Source: Dermatemys mawii | Taxonomy: Eukaryota; Chordata; Testudines; Dermatemydidae | DNA length: 64,000 bases | Direction: 5' to 3' | Assembly (NCBI GenBank): GCA_007922305.1 | Contig: ML677455.1 | Span: 683,475 to 747,474, forward strand | Part shown: positions 10,561 to 23,875 of the stretch, piece after piece | Layout of the letters: each line of letters begins with the position of its first letter | Position numbering within the stretch: position 1 is the first letter of the stretch | Made by a program: the position numbers and the translations under genes | The notes under the pieces: model-generated | What the model saw: only the letters and a program-made list of their open reading frames with translations | Databases searched by the model: none | Told to the model about the DNA's origin: nothing

Positions 10561-11289
10561 TACTTATATACTGAACCTCAAACACATCCTGACCTCTGCA
10601 TCCTTCGCAGTTCTGTATTTTCTGTAGTTTTGAGAGAGATTTTCAGTGGTGACAATGGCAGACCACAAACTTACTCCTTCCAGGAATGACAGCAACATCT
10701 GACATCCGGGACTTCTCAAACCAGCCAGGCGTTTGAAATGTGGGACATTTTTGTCTCTCTTTTCTCAACAAAATAATGCTTGAAATAAACACAGACAGAG
10801 AGAGCGCTAGCTTTCCACCCCACCTACACCTCATCACAGCCACTGCAGAAATGCTTTGTCAGCTCGCCCTACATTCAACACCTCTGCACAGCACTGACTG
10901 GTGGCGAGAAATGCATCGCAGGGGCATGAGTATGGAAGAAACCACTCCAGAGGTCAGCAAGTCTGCGTTTCACCTCAGCAGTGGTTATCTTCTACCCTCA
11001 GAAGTCTAATTCATTCATGTCTAGTTCCTCCCACGCACACAGAATGAGCCAAGACAACAGACAATCTGTCTGCTTGCATGGTATCATTTTGAGATAAATT
11101 GAGGTAGTTGGAAATTGAATTTGGTGAAAATTTTTTGAAGTTGTTTGCTTTTAGCAAAATGGACCCTAATAATAACTAAATGTGAGGCAGAATATCGGTA
11201 TTTATAAAAAATGCTTTCAAAAATGAAAATGTTTTTCCAACATGACTATCGGAAAAAAGAAACAAGAATATAATACCTACCTTTCACAG
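10561..11289. other. Intergenic stretch, no gene recognised
   Basis: Open frames of 66-98 codons without recognisable content. AT-rich text with TTTTTGAAG and AAATGTTTTTCC near 11100-11250 is probably the AT-rich interspersed family. Confidence 0.4.
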
Positions 11290-11490
11290 AGTGCCTTGCA
11301 TCAGTAAATTTTACAGCACTTCATAATCTTTAATTCACTTAACCTCACAACACCCTTGCAAATTATTAACCCCATTTTACAGATGGGGAAAATGAGGCAC
11401 AGAGAGATTAAGTGACTTGCTCAAGGTCACCCAGGAAGTTTGTGGTAGAGCAGGGACTCAAACACAGGTTTCTGAAATCTTTAACCAGGT
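11290..11490 (-). repeat. MIR-type SINE, well preserved
   Basis: Contains CCCCATTTTACAGATGGGGA, AATGAGGCACAGAGAGATTA, AGTGACTTGCTCAAGGTCAC and GCAGGGACTCAAACACAGGT, which is the MIR consensus in reverse orientation. It is one of the clearest of about fifteen MIR copies in the window. Confidence 0.88.
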
Positions 11491-11533
11491 CCAAGCCACA
11501 ATGAAAAGGAGAGTAAGGAAACAAGGAAAAAGC

Positions 11534-11690
11534 TAAACCACAATAAAGCAAAATGTTCAATATACATTTTGATTAACAATTTCAATTAAAATGTTGAAAA
11601 TAGATTTTTCACAAAAATGTTCAAATTTGAAAAAAAATCACATATCAATATAAAAAAATCACTGAAAAATTTATTACCAGCTCCAGAGAA
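11534..11690. repeat. AT-rich interspersed repeat
   Basis: AAAATGTTCAATATAC..., TTAAAATGTTGAAAATAG and TTCACAAAAATGTTC precede the end TTACCAGCTCCAGAG. The family ends in C(A/T)CCAGCTC(T)AG-type inverted repeats, as at 18733-18924. Confidence 0.5.
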
Positions 11691-12311
11691 AAATCAGTCT
11701 GGATGTTTTTAAGCTATTAGTGAGTCAAAATAGCTAAATTTAAGGGTTTAGCTGCCTTTTGATGTGCGAGTAGTAGGAAAAAAGATCATATGTAGCATTT
11801 CCACAGCTCTTATCTACAAAGAACAATGCACAGAAAATGAAAATTAACTAAATAGATCGTGGGGTAGGGAAATTAGTATAATTACCTGGGTTCTATAGAA
11901 GAGATAATGGAGACAGAACTGGTCAGAATTTGCTGATTCAGTGAAACATTCAGTGAAATTGGACTGTGGTGGCAGTCCAATTTTGACAAAGTACCGACAG
12001 AATCCAGGTAAGGTTCTGTTGGAAAAATGCTCGTTTCTTGCCAGGTTGCCAGTCTGGCCTCTCAGCAGCCTGCGTGGCTGTCTGCCGAAGTCTATGGCTT
12101 TGTGGCAACCTGCCAAGTGGAGTGTCCCAGGTCTTGTAGGGTCTATAACGTTGTGCCAGTCAGTCGTGTGGACTATCTTGGAGTTCCAGTCCCTTCCATG
12201 GATAACTTAATGTTTTTTGGTTTTCGTTCTGAATTGGAACAAACCGAAATTATGAAATATCAAATCCTCTGTAAAAGGAAATTACCGTTCTCTGCAGAGC
12301 TCTACTATTCA

Positions 12312-12535
12312 TAGAATAATAAATATGTAGGGCTAGAAGGGGCCCTTAGAGGTCATCTAGACCTCCTGCCTGTGCTGAGGCAGGACCAAGTGTACCTAGG
12401 CCACTCCTGTCAGGTGTTTGTCCATGCTGTCCTTAAAAACCTCCAATGATGGGAATTCCATAACTTCCTTTGGAAGCCTATTCCAGAGCTTAACTATCCT
12501 CATAGCTGCAAGCTTTTCCTAATACCTAACCTAAG
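12312..12535 (-). mobile_element. CR1 LINE 3' end, antisense
   Basis: TAGGGCTAGAAGGGGCCCTT, GAGGTCATCTAGACCTCC, TGTCCTTAAAAACCTCCAAT and TATTCCAGAGCTTAACTATC, followed by AGCTTTTCCTAATACCTAAC, are the ordered modules of a CR1 3' end read on the minus strand. Confidence 0.85.
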
Positions 12536-13512
12536 GCTATGTCTACACTACAAGCTAGGGCTGTGATTCCCTGGGTGGTGTGCTTCAAAATGGTTTCCTT
12601 GAGGATCTGCTCCATGATATTTCCAGGGACTGCGGTGAAGCTGACCGGTCTGTAGTGTCCCAGGTTCTTCTTCTTCCCTTTTTTAAAGACAGGCACTATA
12701 TTTGCTTTTTCCCAATCCTTTTAAGCAGTACTTCCACCTAACCATTTATTCCCCATTTTGTAATTGTGCATTTTATTTTTCCTTCCTAAATAAATTACTT
12801 CCCCTCGTCTTTATAGAATTTCATCTTCTTGATCTCAGACCAATTCTCTAATTTGTTTAGGTAATTTTGATTTCTAATCCTGTCCTCCAAAGTCCTCATA
12901 ACCCCTCCCAGCCTGTGTCATTCACAAATTTTATTAGCATACTCTTCACACTATTGTTCAAGTCATTAATGAAAATATTGAAAAGTGCCAGACCCAGAAA
13001 TGACTTCTGCAGGACCCCACTAAATATACCCTCCTAGTTTGACAGAGAATCATTGATAACTACTCTTTGAGTATGCTCTTCCAGCCTACTGTGCACCCAT
13101 CATATAGTATTTTCATCTAGACCACGTTTCCCTAGTTTGCTTATGAGAATGTCATGTGGCACTGTGTCAAAAGCTTTACTAAAATAAAGTTATATCACAT
13201 CTACTGCTTCCTCCCCCATCCCCAATCCATTAGTCCAGGAAGGAAATTAGTTTGGTTTGGCATGATTTGTTCTTGACAAATCCATATTGGCTATTTCTTA
13301 TAACCCTATTATCCTCTAGACATTTGCAAACGGATTGTTTAATAATTTATTCTGGTATCTTTCCAGGTATCAGTTAGGCTGATTTGTCTATAACTTCCTG
13401 GTTCCTCTTTGTTCTCCCGTTTCAAGATAGGTTCTGTGACTGAACCTGCATTCACACCTTACACACCATTGTAGTAATCTTTGTAACCAAATGTGCATTG
13501 GGAAGTATCATT

Positions 13513-15764
<2,252 letters not shown>

Positions 15765-17031
15765 TGAAAACTAATAATTCACTGGTCAATCGTATCACAC
15801 TGAAATGTGTGTAGCACATTATATATAAAGTTGTGAACATAAGCTAAAATTCTAACTGAACTGTGTTTACCATACAAGTCTGGGGAGGGAGAAAACCTGT
15901 TGCTCAAAGGACAAGCTGACGCTTTTAGCCAGGTGCCATCAAAGTCGATTGGCACTCACCGGTCAAGTGGCCATTTTTTGGCAATGAAGGGGGGAGGAAC
16001 AGTTTGATTTACATTTTAGCAAACAACATGGAACCTTTTTCACTTCGAGACTCCATAGCTCTGTCTTCACAGTGGGGAGGAATTTTATCTAGTGCTAACC
16101 CTCAGGAAAATGCAATCCAAAGGGGGATTGGACTATAAAAAAGAGGGGCAAAAACACCTCAAGATCTCTCTTTCTTTCTCTCCCTGTCTCTCTCTTGCTC
16201 TTTCACTTTCACTTAAGAAGACAAAGGAAGCAGCTTTTTGACTTTGTGAAGGACCCGGGCATGAAAATTTGCTTAGCAATGTTGCTGGGAACATGTGGTA
16301 AGGATTTTACCGTGACCCCAGACTAGTTTGTTAAGTTTTAGCTACTACAAAGTGTTATATCTTTATTTCTCTTTAATGCCTTGTGCCTGTACTCACTTAA
16401 AATCTCTCTCTTAGTTATTAAATAAACTTTTAATATTTTTAAATAAAAGTAGATCCAGTGATGTGTTTAAACAGATCTGTTTGGTAACTCCATTTGAAGT
16501 CACAGGCTGTTGGATATTGACTCCTCAGAGGGGCAATGGTCCTGCATATCTGAACTGCTCAGGAGAGGGCTGGACGATGCAGGACATGCTTTTTTGGAAA
16601 ATTTGGACTGGGCGTGTGCTGAGGTCACCCTGAAAGTACTAACCTAGGCTGCTGGAAGCCAGAGTGTGGCTGGTACATTGCTGACTGGCTCCCAGAGTTG
16701 CTGGACCAGGTCTGCAGCTATACACTGATGCTCAGGGTGTGAGCTGAGTGCTGTTGAGCTGTATGTGAGTGGCCCAGAGTGGTCCAGCAAAGCACTGTGA
16801 GGCATCCAAGGGTGCAGGGCAGGTGGTGATTCGCTGGTCTGGATAGCACTCCAGAACGTGATAGGTTTTATGTTTGCCCTTGTACAGCCCTCTGGGACCT
16901 TACCTGTCGTCCAGGAGTTCTTGAGTAGAATTGCTAAAGGTTCCAAGTTTGCTTCAGCTAGTTCCGTAGGTGTCCTACAAGCAACTTAACCAGGCCCTGC
17001 TGACTTGAATACATCTAAATGATCTAAATAC

Positions 17032-17647
17032 TGTGACAAAGTTCCGAGTCTGTATCTGTGGGTCCTGCGCTTCCTGGCAGATTTAGGGGCCTCAGAAACT
17101 CATCCAGACCCCAGAGTGACCTCCCATCCTCAGTAAGTAATTAGGGGAGACAGAAAGGGGGGAGCCCAGGCCCACCCTCTACTCCGGACTCCAGCCCAGG
17201 GACCCTAATAGTATCAGCTAAGATGGCTGACCTTTTAGGCACAAAACACAATACAATTCCCTGGGCTACTTCCCCACAGCAGTCCCTGCTTCTTCAAACT
17301 CCACTTCACCCTTACCTCAGGGCCTCCTTCCTTCTGTACAATCTGTTGTCCAACACTCAGTCTCACCAACAGCATAACTTCCTTCCACAGCTCCTGACAC
17401 CCACAGCCCACCTGACTAACTGGGAGGTTTTATCTGGTTTCAGCCAGTCCCTGATTGGCTTCAGGTGTCCCAATCAGGCTAGCTGTTTCTACTCCTTTCT
17501 AGAAGGTTCTTAATTGGCCCCAGGTGTCTTGATTGGCCTGGAATGGCCTTTGTTTGGCTATTCAGGGAACAGGGACCTACACATCCTGAGGCTGGTATAC
17601 TTGCCTTCCAGCACTCTCCTATATCCTTCTGGTCTGACTCCGTCACA
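17032..17647. mobile_element. Solo-LTR-like element (616 bp)
   Basis: Starts TGTGACAAAG and ends CCGTCACA, a TG...CA pair with inverted TGTGAC/GTCACA termini. ATAC is duplicated on both sides (17028-17031 and 17648-17651; extendable to AATACT depending on the boundary). The LINE text rejoins across it. A 4-bp duplication with TG...CA ends suggests a solo LTR of a gammaretrovirus-type endogenous element. It holds no coding region. Confidence 0.7.
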
Positions 17648-18060
17648 ATACTCTTTAATGTGTTCTTTCCCTATTTTGGCTTGTGTAACTTCCCCCTTGC
17701 AATTATTAATTGTGTTGAGTATCTAGTCACTATTAACCTTTTTAGTGAAGACTGAAAGCAAAATAAGCACTAAACATGTCAGTCTTCCTGGCATCATCAG
17801 TTATTAGCTCTCCTTCCCCACTAAGTAGAGGACCTACACTTTCCTTTGTCATTCTCTTGCTCATAATGTATTTAAAGAACCTCTGTTTATTGGCTTGGTC
17901 ATGATTTGGTGGAGTATGATAGACTCCTACCATGATCTAAGTCTATTTTTTCCCCTTTTAACTTTATTCAGAAACTTTCCACTGCTCTGCCTCTCACCTC
18001 CTTGTGGACCTCTGAAAAAGTGTATGTATTCTTGATTTATAATGCAACACCTCCTCTCTT

Positions 18061-18392
18061 TTTATCCTGCTTGTCCTTCCTGAATCAGCTGGTACCCCTC
18101 CACCAATATACCTGCTATTGGAATTGTGACTTGATTATGTTGTGAGTCACAGATAGTGTGAAAAGTGTGCTGTAGATGGCAAACACAGTTGCTAGGTAAA
18201 TCAGTCACACAAACGGGAGAGCTGGTACTAGAACCGTGCTTCTTCAGCTCTACCAAAAATGGACCTCTATCACTTGAGCTCTAGGAGATCTCCTTTAAGA
18301 GACAGCAGTAGTAGAGATGTTATCTTCTCAGTGGATCACTCATTAGATGACAACATTGCACACAAAGAAACAGTAGATTTGTTCACCAGATT
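18061..18392. other. Spacer between LINE remnant and IL-17 3' end
   Basis: Begins with CTGCTTGTCCTTCCTGAATC, probably more LINE-derived text, and then has no recognisable element. A short GTGAGTCACAGATAGTGTG segment is unexplained. Confidence 0.4.
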
Positions 18393-18398
18393 TTTATT
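18393..18398 (-). terminator. Poly(A) signal AATAAA of the right IL-17 gene
   Basis: TTTATT on the + strand reads AATAAA on the minus strand, about 690 bases after the TAG stop and just after the AU-rich cluster. It implies a 3' UTR of about 0.7 kb. Confidence 0.65.
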
Positions 18399-18401
18399 GA
18401 A

Positions 18402-18487
18402 TAAATACAGATTATAATCAGATTATTCATTATTTTGAATCTTAGCTCTTACTGGTATAAATAATTGAATAAATAGATTATTTAAAT
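18402..18487 (-). promoter_or_regulatory. AU-rich element cluster in the right IL-17 3' UTR
   Basis: Four ATTTA pentamers on the minus strand (+ strand TAAAT at 18402, 18458, 18470 and 18483) sit within 86 bases upstream of AATAAA. The arrangement mirrors that of the left IL-17 gene and is typical of rapidly degraded cytokine mRNAs. Confidence 0.7.
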
Positions 18488-18732
18488 AGAGATACAAAAA
18501 TATAACATTTCACCACTGTTTTCCTGGTGTTTTACATAGATTGTTACAATACTGCAAATTTGGTTTTATGTTCCATATCCATGTGCAGAAAAAGAAAGAA
18601 AACTACATTTTTGCTTTTTTTAGAGTCTTGATCTGTTGCAAATATAACCATTTACTTTTATGAGCACTTAAAAAAGCCTCTGGATTTTAGACTCAGATGC
18701 AGGTTGATTTTCTCAGGGCTTTGGTTGACTCT

Positions 18733-18924
18733 AGGGCTGGTCAAAATGGTTTGAATTTTGAAATAAAAAAGAAGAAAAAAATCGGGGGAAAAGTTGATAT
18801 CAAATTATGAAAGTTTTTACCCTTTTATCTCCACTTATGGATCTGGTTGAATTTTGAAATTCAGAATTTCAAAATATTTTTTAATATAAACTGTGTATTT
18901 TCCCCTGGTTTTTTGGCCAGCTCT
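18733..18924. mobile_element. AT-rich MITE inside the right IL-17 3' UTR
   Basis: The left end AGGGCTGGTCAAAAT and the right end (reverse) AGAGCTGGCCAAAAAA form imperfect terminal inverted repeats around an AT-rich interior. Because it lies between the stop codon (19088) and the presumed poly(A) signal (18393), it should be transcribed as part of the 3' UTR. Inclusion in the mature mRNA is inferred. Confidence 0.6.
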
Positions 18925-19087
18925 CTTTGAATCTGGCTATTCATTATGACCTGGCCCAATTCCAGTGAAATCAGTGGAAAGACTCCAACTTTTTTCAGTG
19001 GGAGTTGGATCAGGCTGTTTGTTAAATCTGAGGCCCATGGCTGATTCTCCAAGTAGTTTCCTTCTTCCGATCTGCTGACTTCTCTTA

Positions 19088-19322
19088 CTACAGGTAGTGG
19101 ATGATGGGCCTGGCACAGGTGCAGCCCACAGTGACAAGCTGTTTCTCTAGCCGGTAGGCGTGCTGGCAGCCTCTCTGCTCCCGTTGGAGAACAAGGATCT
19201 CGTGTTGGATGGGGATGGAGATCATGCTGTAGTCCTCCTGTCCGGTGTAGTCCACACAGCTGTAATGGCGGCATTTGGCCTGAGCGATCACTTGTGGGAA
19301 CCGGTTGGGATCTTCATTAATG
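19088..19322 (-). other. Terminal coding exon 3 of right IL-17A/F gene
   Basis: Acceptor TTGCTTCACAG precedes it on the minus strand. The first base completes the split Ser codon, then 77 residues and TAG (CTA at 19088-19090). Confidence 0.95.
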
Positions 19323-21668
19323 CTGTGAAGCAAGACACAAAGAAAATGAATTGGTCAAAGTGGAAGCCCGGCCACGGCCCTAAATCAACAGGGCTTTCTC
19401 CTCAGCTAATTCTTGCTCATCACCTAGCCACAGTTTGCAAATGCCTCCTTGAGATGCACCTTTTCCCTTGACTCATAGAGTCAGCTTGTGCTGGGTCAAC
19501 ATCTGTGCTCCTGCAAGGCTCAGTCGCTTCATGAGTCTAATTAGTTTCATGGGAGTTTTTGCCTGAATAAGGATTGATTACAACTGGATTTGGCCCAATG
19601 TTCCCAAAGCCTCATGTCCCACTAACATCAATGGAAAAAAACCCATTGACTTAAATGGTGCAGGACTGAGCTCTTGGGCGTATTTTGTTAGACCTTCTGA
19701 GGTAGGATTTGCACTCAGATATGTCAGACCAGAAATGATGCTAAAAAAAAGAGCAGTGATAAATCCTAAAGCTAATTAGTTTTCTACCCTTAACACTGCG
19801 TTGGACCATCTTTTTGTTTACTGTTTGTACAGCGCCTATGGGGTCTAAGTCCATGCCTGGGGCTCCTAGGTGATACCACAAGACAAATCAATACTAAGAA
19901 TGAATAAATATCCAGTTATAATTTTTGCATGAGGAATCTGACCATCACCACATGGAGTGGCAGGTCAAAGGTAATATTTTTGGATACAGCACTGCACTGT
20001 ATTTTGTCCTGGGGACATCCCCTTTGTGTGCGTAAGCTGTGCTTTGGAAGAGCCCAGTGAATTTCCGGACAATGGGGACATGAACTGTACCTGTAATCCC
20101 ATGGAGACATGGACCGGTTGTTGACATCATGACCCACTTTGGTAGCATATTTTGTGCTGCTGATGCTTATGTCAACTTTCACACTTAGAGGGAATTTGGG
20201 ATCTTTCTGGGGCGGGCATTCATCCCTCTTTTTCTCATCAGTGCCTCTCTCCGTGTTGAATACTGCCTTTCCCTGGGCTGAACTCTTAGCCTGGAGCACC
20301 AGGATCAGCATTAACAGCAGTGAATGGAACTGAAATCGAAAAACACCATGATTAGTTAGTGCAGAGCACAGAGCATAGGCATGTGCTGTAGAGCGCAAGC
20401 AACAAGTTTTATCCTGAAATTCAACTCTTGGCTTGGAGGTCTCATGACGCCCAGCTCTGCTTGTGGTTGGAAGTTTCCAAGATGAGCAAAGTTCTAATTC
20501 ATTCACAGAAACCTTTTGTGTCCAAAGCGAACCCATGGCAATTCTTATGATTTCTGTGAGATGGATGCAACTTATAAATGTCTAATATATATAAGTAAAT
20601 TCATAGGAAGATACACACCTCTGCAAAAATACAGTAAAGTGTGGGTTAGTGTTTAGGATTTAGAGCTAGGAATCCTCTTTCCAGGCCCAGTCTCTGCTGG
20701 TGTAAATGAGAATAGTTCCATTAACGTCTGTGGACTTTTCACCATTTACACAGGCAGAGAATTCGCCCCTCTGACTCCAAATTTTGTGCAGAGATAACTT
20801 GTTCAAGGTAGAAACATCAAACTTAGCTTGTTCTTTTGATCTCATTGAAATTAAATATAAAACAAACTCTGAAGATCTTAAGTTCTTTTACTGTAAATTA
20901 GTAGTATAAGAAATTCCAGGGTGTATTAAATAATAAATAATCTAATTTAACAAATAATTTCCCATAAAGGAACTCTATTCTAAGAAATAAGCACAAGGAC
21001 ACACAGTAAGGTTGAGTTTTCAACCTTATTGTTTCATTTCCTGACTTTCAAGTGTCTGAGTTTTCAAAGTTAATATTGAATATTGCTAGTTTTGTATATG
21101 GAAAATAATATCGTCTAATAATCCAGAACAACGCAAAACAGCCACAGCATACTGGTGGTTCTGACCCTAAACGTTAGAATTTTTACAAAAGAAAAGATTT
21201 AGGATTGATATTTTATATCTTCAATTGATTAGTGATATCACATAGTAGCATTCTTGGTGGTTTCCTTGTTCACTTTTCAGGTTTGACATTTTTAACAATT
21301 AAGAAAAAAAGGAAATACCCAAACAAAAAACTGAGTTAAGGTTGACCATACAAGCTGGTAACTAAATGGTAAAAGAAAAATCACTAAAAAGTTGTATTTA
21401 TCCTTAAAATAAGCATTATAAGCCCAGAAATTCAGAATGCAAAAAAAAAATTCAAATATTTTAAGGTACAAAAATGCATAGCTCTGCCCTATAGTGATGC
21501 TATGCAATAGCCATATGTTTTAGTATTTGCTGGTCCCAACTTAGATTAAATTGATTTTTAAAAATAGGTAGATCAGTTTATCTACAAATATCTATTAGAA
21601 TTACATCGCTTACAATCAATTTGAACAAAGCTAGTACTTACCAATGTAACATTCCTTGTAAAAGTCAT
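19088..21668 (-). CDS. IL17A/F: IL-17A/F-type cytokine, complete three-exon gene, 166 aa
   Basis: Secreted cystine-knot cytokine. Exons join(21668-21642, 20329-20091, 19322-19088) give 27+239+235 bases, or 166 codons plus TAG. Residues 1-9 (MTFTRNVTL) come from exon 1. A hydrophobic signal core LLLMLILVLQA follows at about 13-23 and ends near SSA. The dimer cysteine is in DECPP, the sequon and receptor-contact motif in NRSMSPWDY, and the knot cysteines in KCRHYSC, RGCQ and VGCTC. The C-terminus is PIIHYL. All four splice junctions are GT/AG, with phases 0 and 2. A nine-codon first exon equals that of mammalian IL17A, supporting this ATG. Length is close to mammalian IL17A/F (155-163 aa). Exon 3 is 83% identical to the left gene up to the last cysteine. 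Family certain; A or F unresolved. Confidence 0.96.
19815..19900 (-). repeat. SINE-like core in intron 2 of right IL-17 gene
   Basis: TTTGTACAGCGCCTATGGGG and GTCCATGCCTGGGGCTCCTA match the reverse-orientation core also seen at 57955-58065 and 6375-6480. Confidence 0.55.
20091..20329 (-). other. Coding exon 2 of right IL-17A/F gene
   Basis: Follows acceptor GATTTCAG and opens with Phe-His-Ser-Leu of the signal peptide. It encodes 79 residues and two bases. The donor is AG|GTACAG, slightly weaker than the GTAAGA of the left gene. Confidence 0.93.
20690..20772. repeat. Palindromic MITE-like fragment in intron 1 of right IL-17 gene
   Basis: GTGTAAATGAGAATAGTTCC is answered by CACCATTTACACAGG. 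It is a short member of the GTGTAAAT family described at 1983-2085. Confidence 0.5.
21642..21668 (-). other. Coding exon 1 of right IL-17A/F gene (nine codons)
   Basis: ATG at 21668-21666 encodes MTFTRNVTL and ends in phase 0 at a consensus GTAAGT donor (ACTTAC at 21636-21641 on +). It is too short for open-frame finders. It was chosen because exon 2 lacks an early start and needs the first signal-peptide residues. Confidence 0.85.
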
Positions 21669-21751
21669 CGTATTGCAGTCTGTCTTACTTTGTCTGATGT
21701 GTGTATAGGATGTTTTCAACTGAACCTGTCTGTGTGCATGAACTTCACGGC

Positions 21752-21759
21752 TTTATATA
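21752..21759 (-). promoter_or_regulatory. TATA box of right IL-17 gene
   Basis: The minus strand reads TTATATAAAGCC, 84 bases upstream of the ATG. With initiation about 25-30 bases downstream, the 5' UTR would be about 55 bases. Position relative to exon 1 supports the start call; the transcription start itself is inferred. Confidence 0.7.
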
Positions 21760-21782
21760 AGGACTTCTTCTCTCACTGCCCT

Positions 21783-21819
21783 AGTTTCCAATGCAATTCC
21801 ATTGCAATTGGTTTTTCCC
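21783..21819 (-). promoter_or_regulatory. NFAT-like GGAAA motifs upstream of the TATA box
   Basis: The minus strand carries GGGAAAAAC (21819-21811) and GGAAACT (21789-21783), with a duplicated ATTGCA(A/T) text between them. NFAT sites are known activators of mammalian IL17 promoters. The match here is to a short motif only, so it is weak. Confidence 0.35.
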
Positions 21820-21859
21820 AGCCTTATTTGTGTTTCTTGTTCTGGACTATGACTTAACT

Positions 21860-22212
21860 TCACATAAAATTTTACATAAAACTCCATTCCATGAACTCCA
21901 GGAAATGAAGTTATTGTGGTAACTGACAAACTGCTACCAGTTAACCTTAAAAACCTCTGTTTGATTTCAAGGAGTTTTGAATACAAACTGTCATAAATAG
22001 TAACTTAGTGTCATCAGTTTGGAATATTTGCATAATTTGCTCCCTTTCTGGAGCAAATTTGAAGTCAGACACAAAATCCTTATGCTGTATTGATCAGAAA
22101 TAAGGTTAGGTGCTAAGTGAATTCAGGTAACTGTGGTTATTTCATCAAATGTAGGCTGAGATACTCTGTGGTCTTTCCTGGCAACACCACATGTATCATA
22201 GACGCTGTAGTG
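21860..22212. other. Upstream flank of right IL-17 gene, nothing definite
   Basis: AT-rich, no recognisable repeat or frame. It may include distal promoter sequence. No consensus ROR element could be found by eye. Confidence 0.4.
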
Positions 22213-22705
22213 TCACAGGAATACAGGAATTGCCAGACTGGATCTTACTCAGGGTCCATCTAGTCCAACGTCCTGCCTCTGACAGTGGCCAGCACCAGAT
22301 GTTTCACAGGAAAGTCCAATCCCCCTGAAGTGGACATTTTGGGGAGAACCTGCCCCAAAGGAAAGTTTCCCCCTATCTTCCAATATTTATTAGAGGCTGG
22401 TTTATACCCCTGACACACAAGGGTTTAAATCTCTTCCCGAACATTTGGGTTTTTTTAACATTTACTCTTATAACTCAGGTTGGCCTTGTTACCTATATCA
22501 ATGCCCAATCTCTGTATCAATTCTACCTCAATTATAGATTGTGGTAATGAGTTCTACAGACTAATAATACATGATGTGAAAACTTACTTTCTTTTACCAG
22601 TTTTGAATTTACCAGCCTTCCATGTCATTGAATGGCCTCTTGTATTCTGAGAGAGAAATTCTCAATCTACTTTCTCTATCCCATTCATTATTCTTTCTGT
22701 CTGGA
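22213..22705 (-). mobile_element. CR1 LINE 3' region, antisense, old subfamily
   Basis: AGACTGGATCTTACTCAGGG, GTCCATCTAGTCCAACGTCC, TTTATTAGAGGCTGGTTTAT, GGTAATGAGTTCTACAGACT and TTCTGAGAGAGAAATTC give the ordered CR1 modules on the minus strand, at higher divergence than other copies. Confidence 0.75.
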
Positions 22706-22769
22706 AGATGGGTTATTTAGAGTGCCAACAAGTTAAACTCTGTTGGGAGGATAGGCTGAGATGAGATGG

Positions 22770-22867
22770 GCTATCATTATGCTGGAAGGAAGATAATACT
22801 TAGTCCTGCCATGAATGCAGGGGACCGGACTAGATGACCTCTCGAAGTCCCTTCCAGTTCTCTGATC

Positions 22868-22910
<43 letters not shown>

Positions 22911-22912
22911 AC
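22770..22912 (+). repeat. CR1-type tail ending in a (CTAT)n microsatellite
   Basis: GGACCGGACTAGATGACCTC and CGAAGTCCCTTCCAGTTCTC, then ATCATC and eleven or more CTAT units to 22912. The microsatellite probably grew from the CR1 3' tail repeat. Confidence 0.8.
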
Positions 22913-23824
22913 CATAGTATCTGAACACTTGCTATTTAAAATCAATGGTAATGGTGAAGTCGCTACTTGAGCTCATGTTGGGTGGCAGGAGTTTAAGTTA
23001 TAAGGGGCCATCTGTGTTGTTTTTATGCTGAAAAGGCTTTTCTTCGAAGGCGAAGATTTTGCAGTGTTTCCAAAAGCCAGACAGACTCTGGATTTGTCTG
23101 ACCTCCTCTGGAATCTTGTTCCATCACTGGATCCCCTCAACTAAAATGGTCCCCTCTTGTTCCCCATCTCCCTATGGTGAACAGTCCTTCTCTTTTCAGC
23201 TGCTCTTCATACAAGAATTTTTCCATGCTTCTAATCTTTCCCTTAAGGCAGCCTGTTCACAGATGTGAGAAGAGTCATCATACACTGGTATAAAGAGCAG
23301 ACTGGGTCCTTATTCAGGCCTTACAGTTGATTTTTCACTCTAGACTCATTGACCTCACCGAAAGGGGTCGGCAGAAGGAATCCCTACTCTGGACACCATT
23401 AAGAGAGGGAAAACATATGGGACTTAATACAGAGGACACGCAAAGAATGTCCCAGAATAGACAAGGATGGCGGAACCTTGTTTGTGCTCCAAGCAATGTC
23501 TGATGGTGTGGAAAGGAAGTTATTGCACATGGAGTAATGTCAGGATGTAAACCTTAGGAAGTACTATGAGCCTCAAGCTGCAAAATGCTCAGCACCGCCT
23601 GTGAGATGCTCAGCTCTGTCAGCTCCTTCTACCTTCAATGGGAGCTGAAGGCATTGACGCATTAATCCTTCCTAGACCATATGCCAATGCAGTGATGGGC
23701 AGTATGCTGGGCAAAGAATTATAATTGGACTGAGGATATCATGTACATCTACAAAGCCAATGAGTCAATTCTACCTGTCAGCCTTCTGTCTGATGCCCAC
23801 TGGTAATGCACCCCATCATCAGGG
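22913..23824. other. Intergenic stretch, no gene recognised
   Basis: Includes CTGGTATAAAGAGCAGACTG near 23283 and text that may be an old repeat (about 23040-23270). No exon, RNA or regulatory signal is supportable. Confidence 0.4.
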
Positions 23825-23875
23825 TAACCGTTGATGGGTTGCATTACCAAATTAAATGCAACCCATCAACGGTTA
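23825..23875. repeat. Perfect hairpin: 21-bp arms, 9-base loop
   Basis: Arm 23825-23845 (core GTTGATGGGTTGCATT) is the exact reverse complement of 23855-23875 (core AATGCAACCCATCAAC), with loop 23846-23854. A partial third copy (AAATTAAATGCAACCGTT) follows at 23892-23909. No transposon ends surround it. Confidence 0.9.

Noticed and set aside
17742..17933. 63-codon minus frame that looks protein-like
   Set aside because: It is LINE ORF2 text (CR1 type) inside a split, inactive copy, not a host gene.
19916..20536. Reading the 206-codon minus frame as one uninterrupted IL-17 exon
   Set aside because: Its N-terminal part precedes the exon 2 acceptor and its C-terminal part follows the donor after SPWDY; the three-exon model restores the family sequence.
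22866..22912. CRISPR-like or regulatory array
   Set aside because: Simple (CTAT)n microsatellite without spacers, in a vertebrate context.
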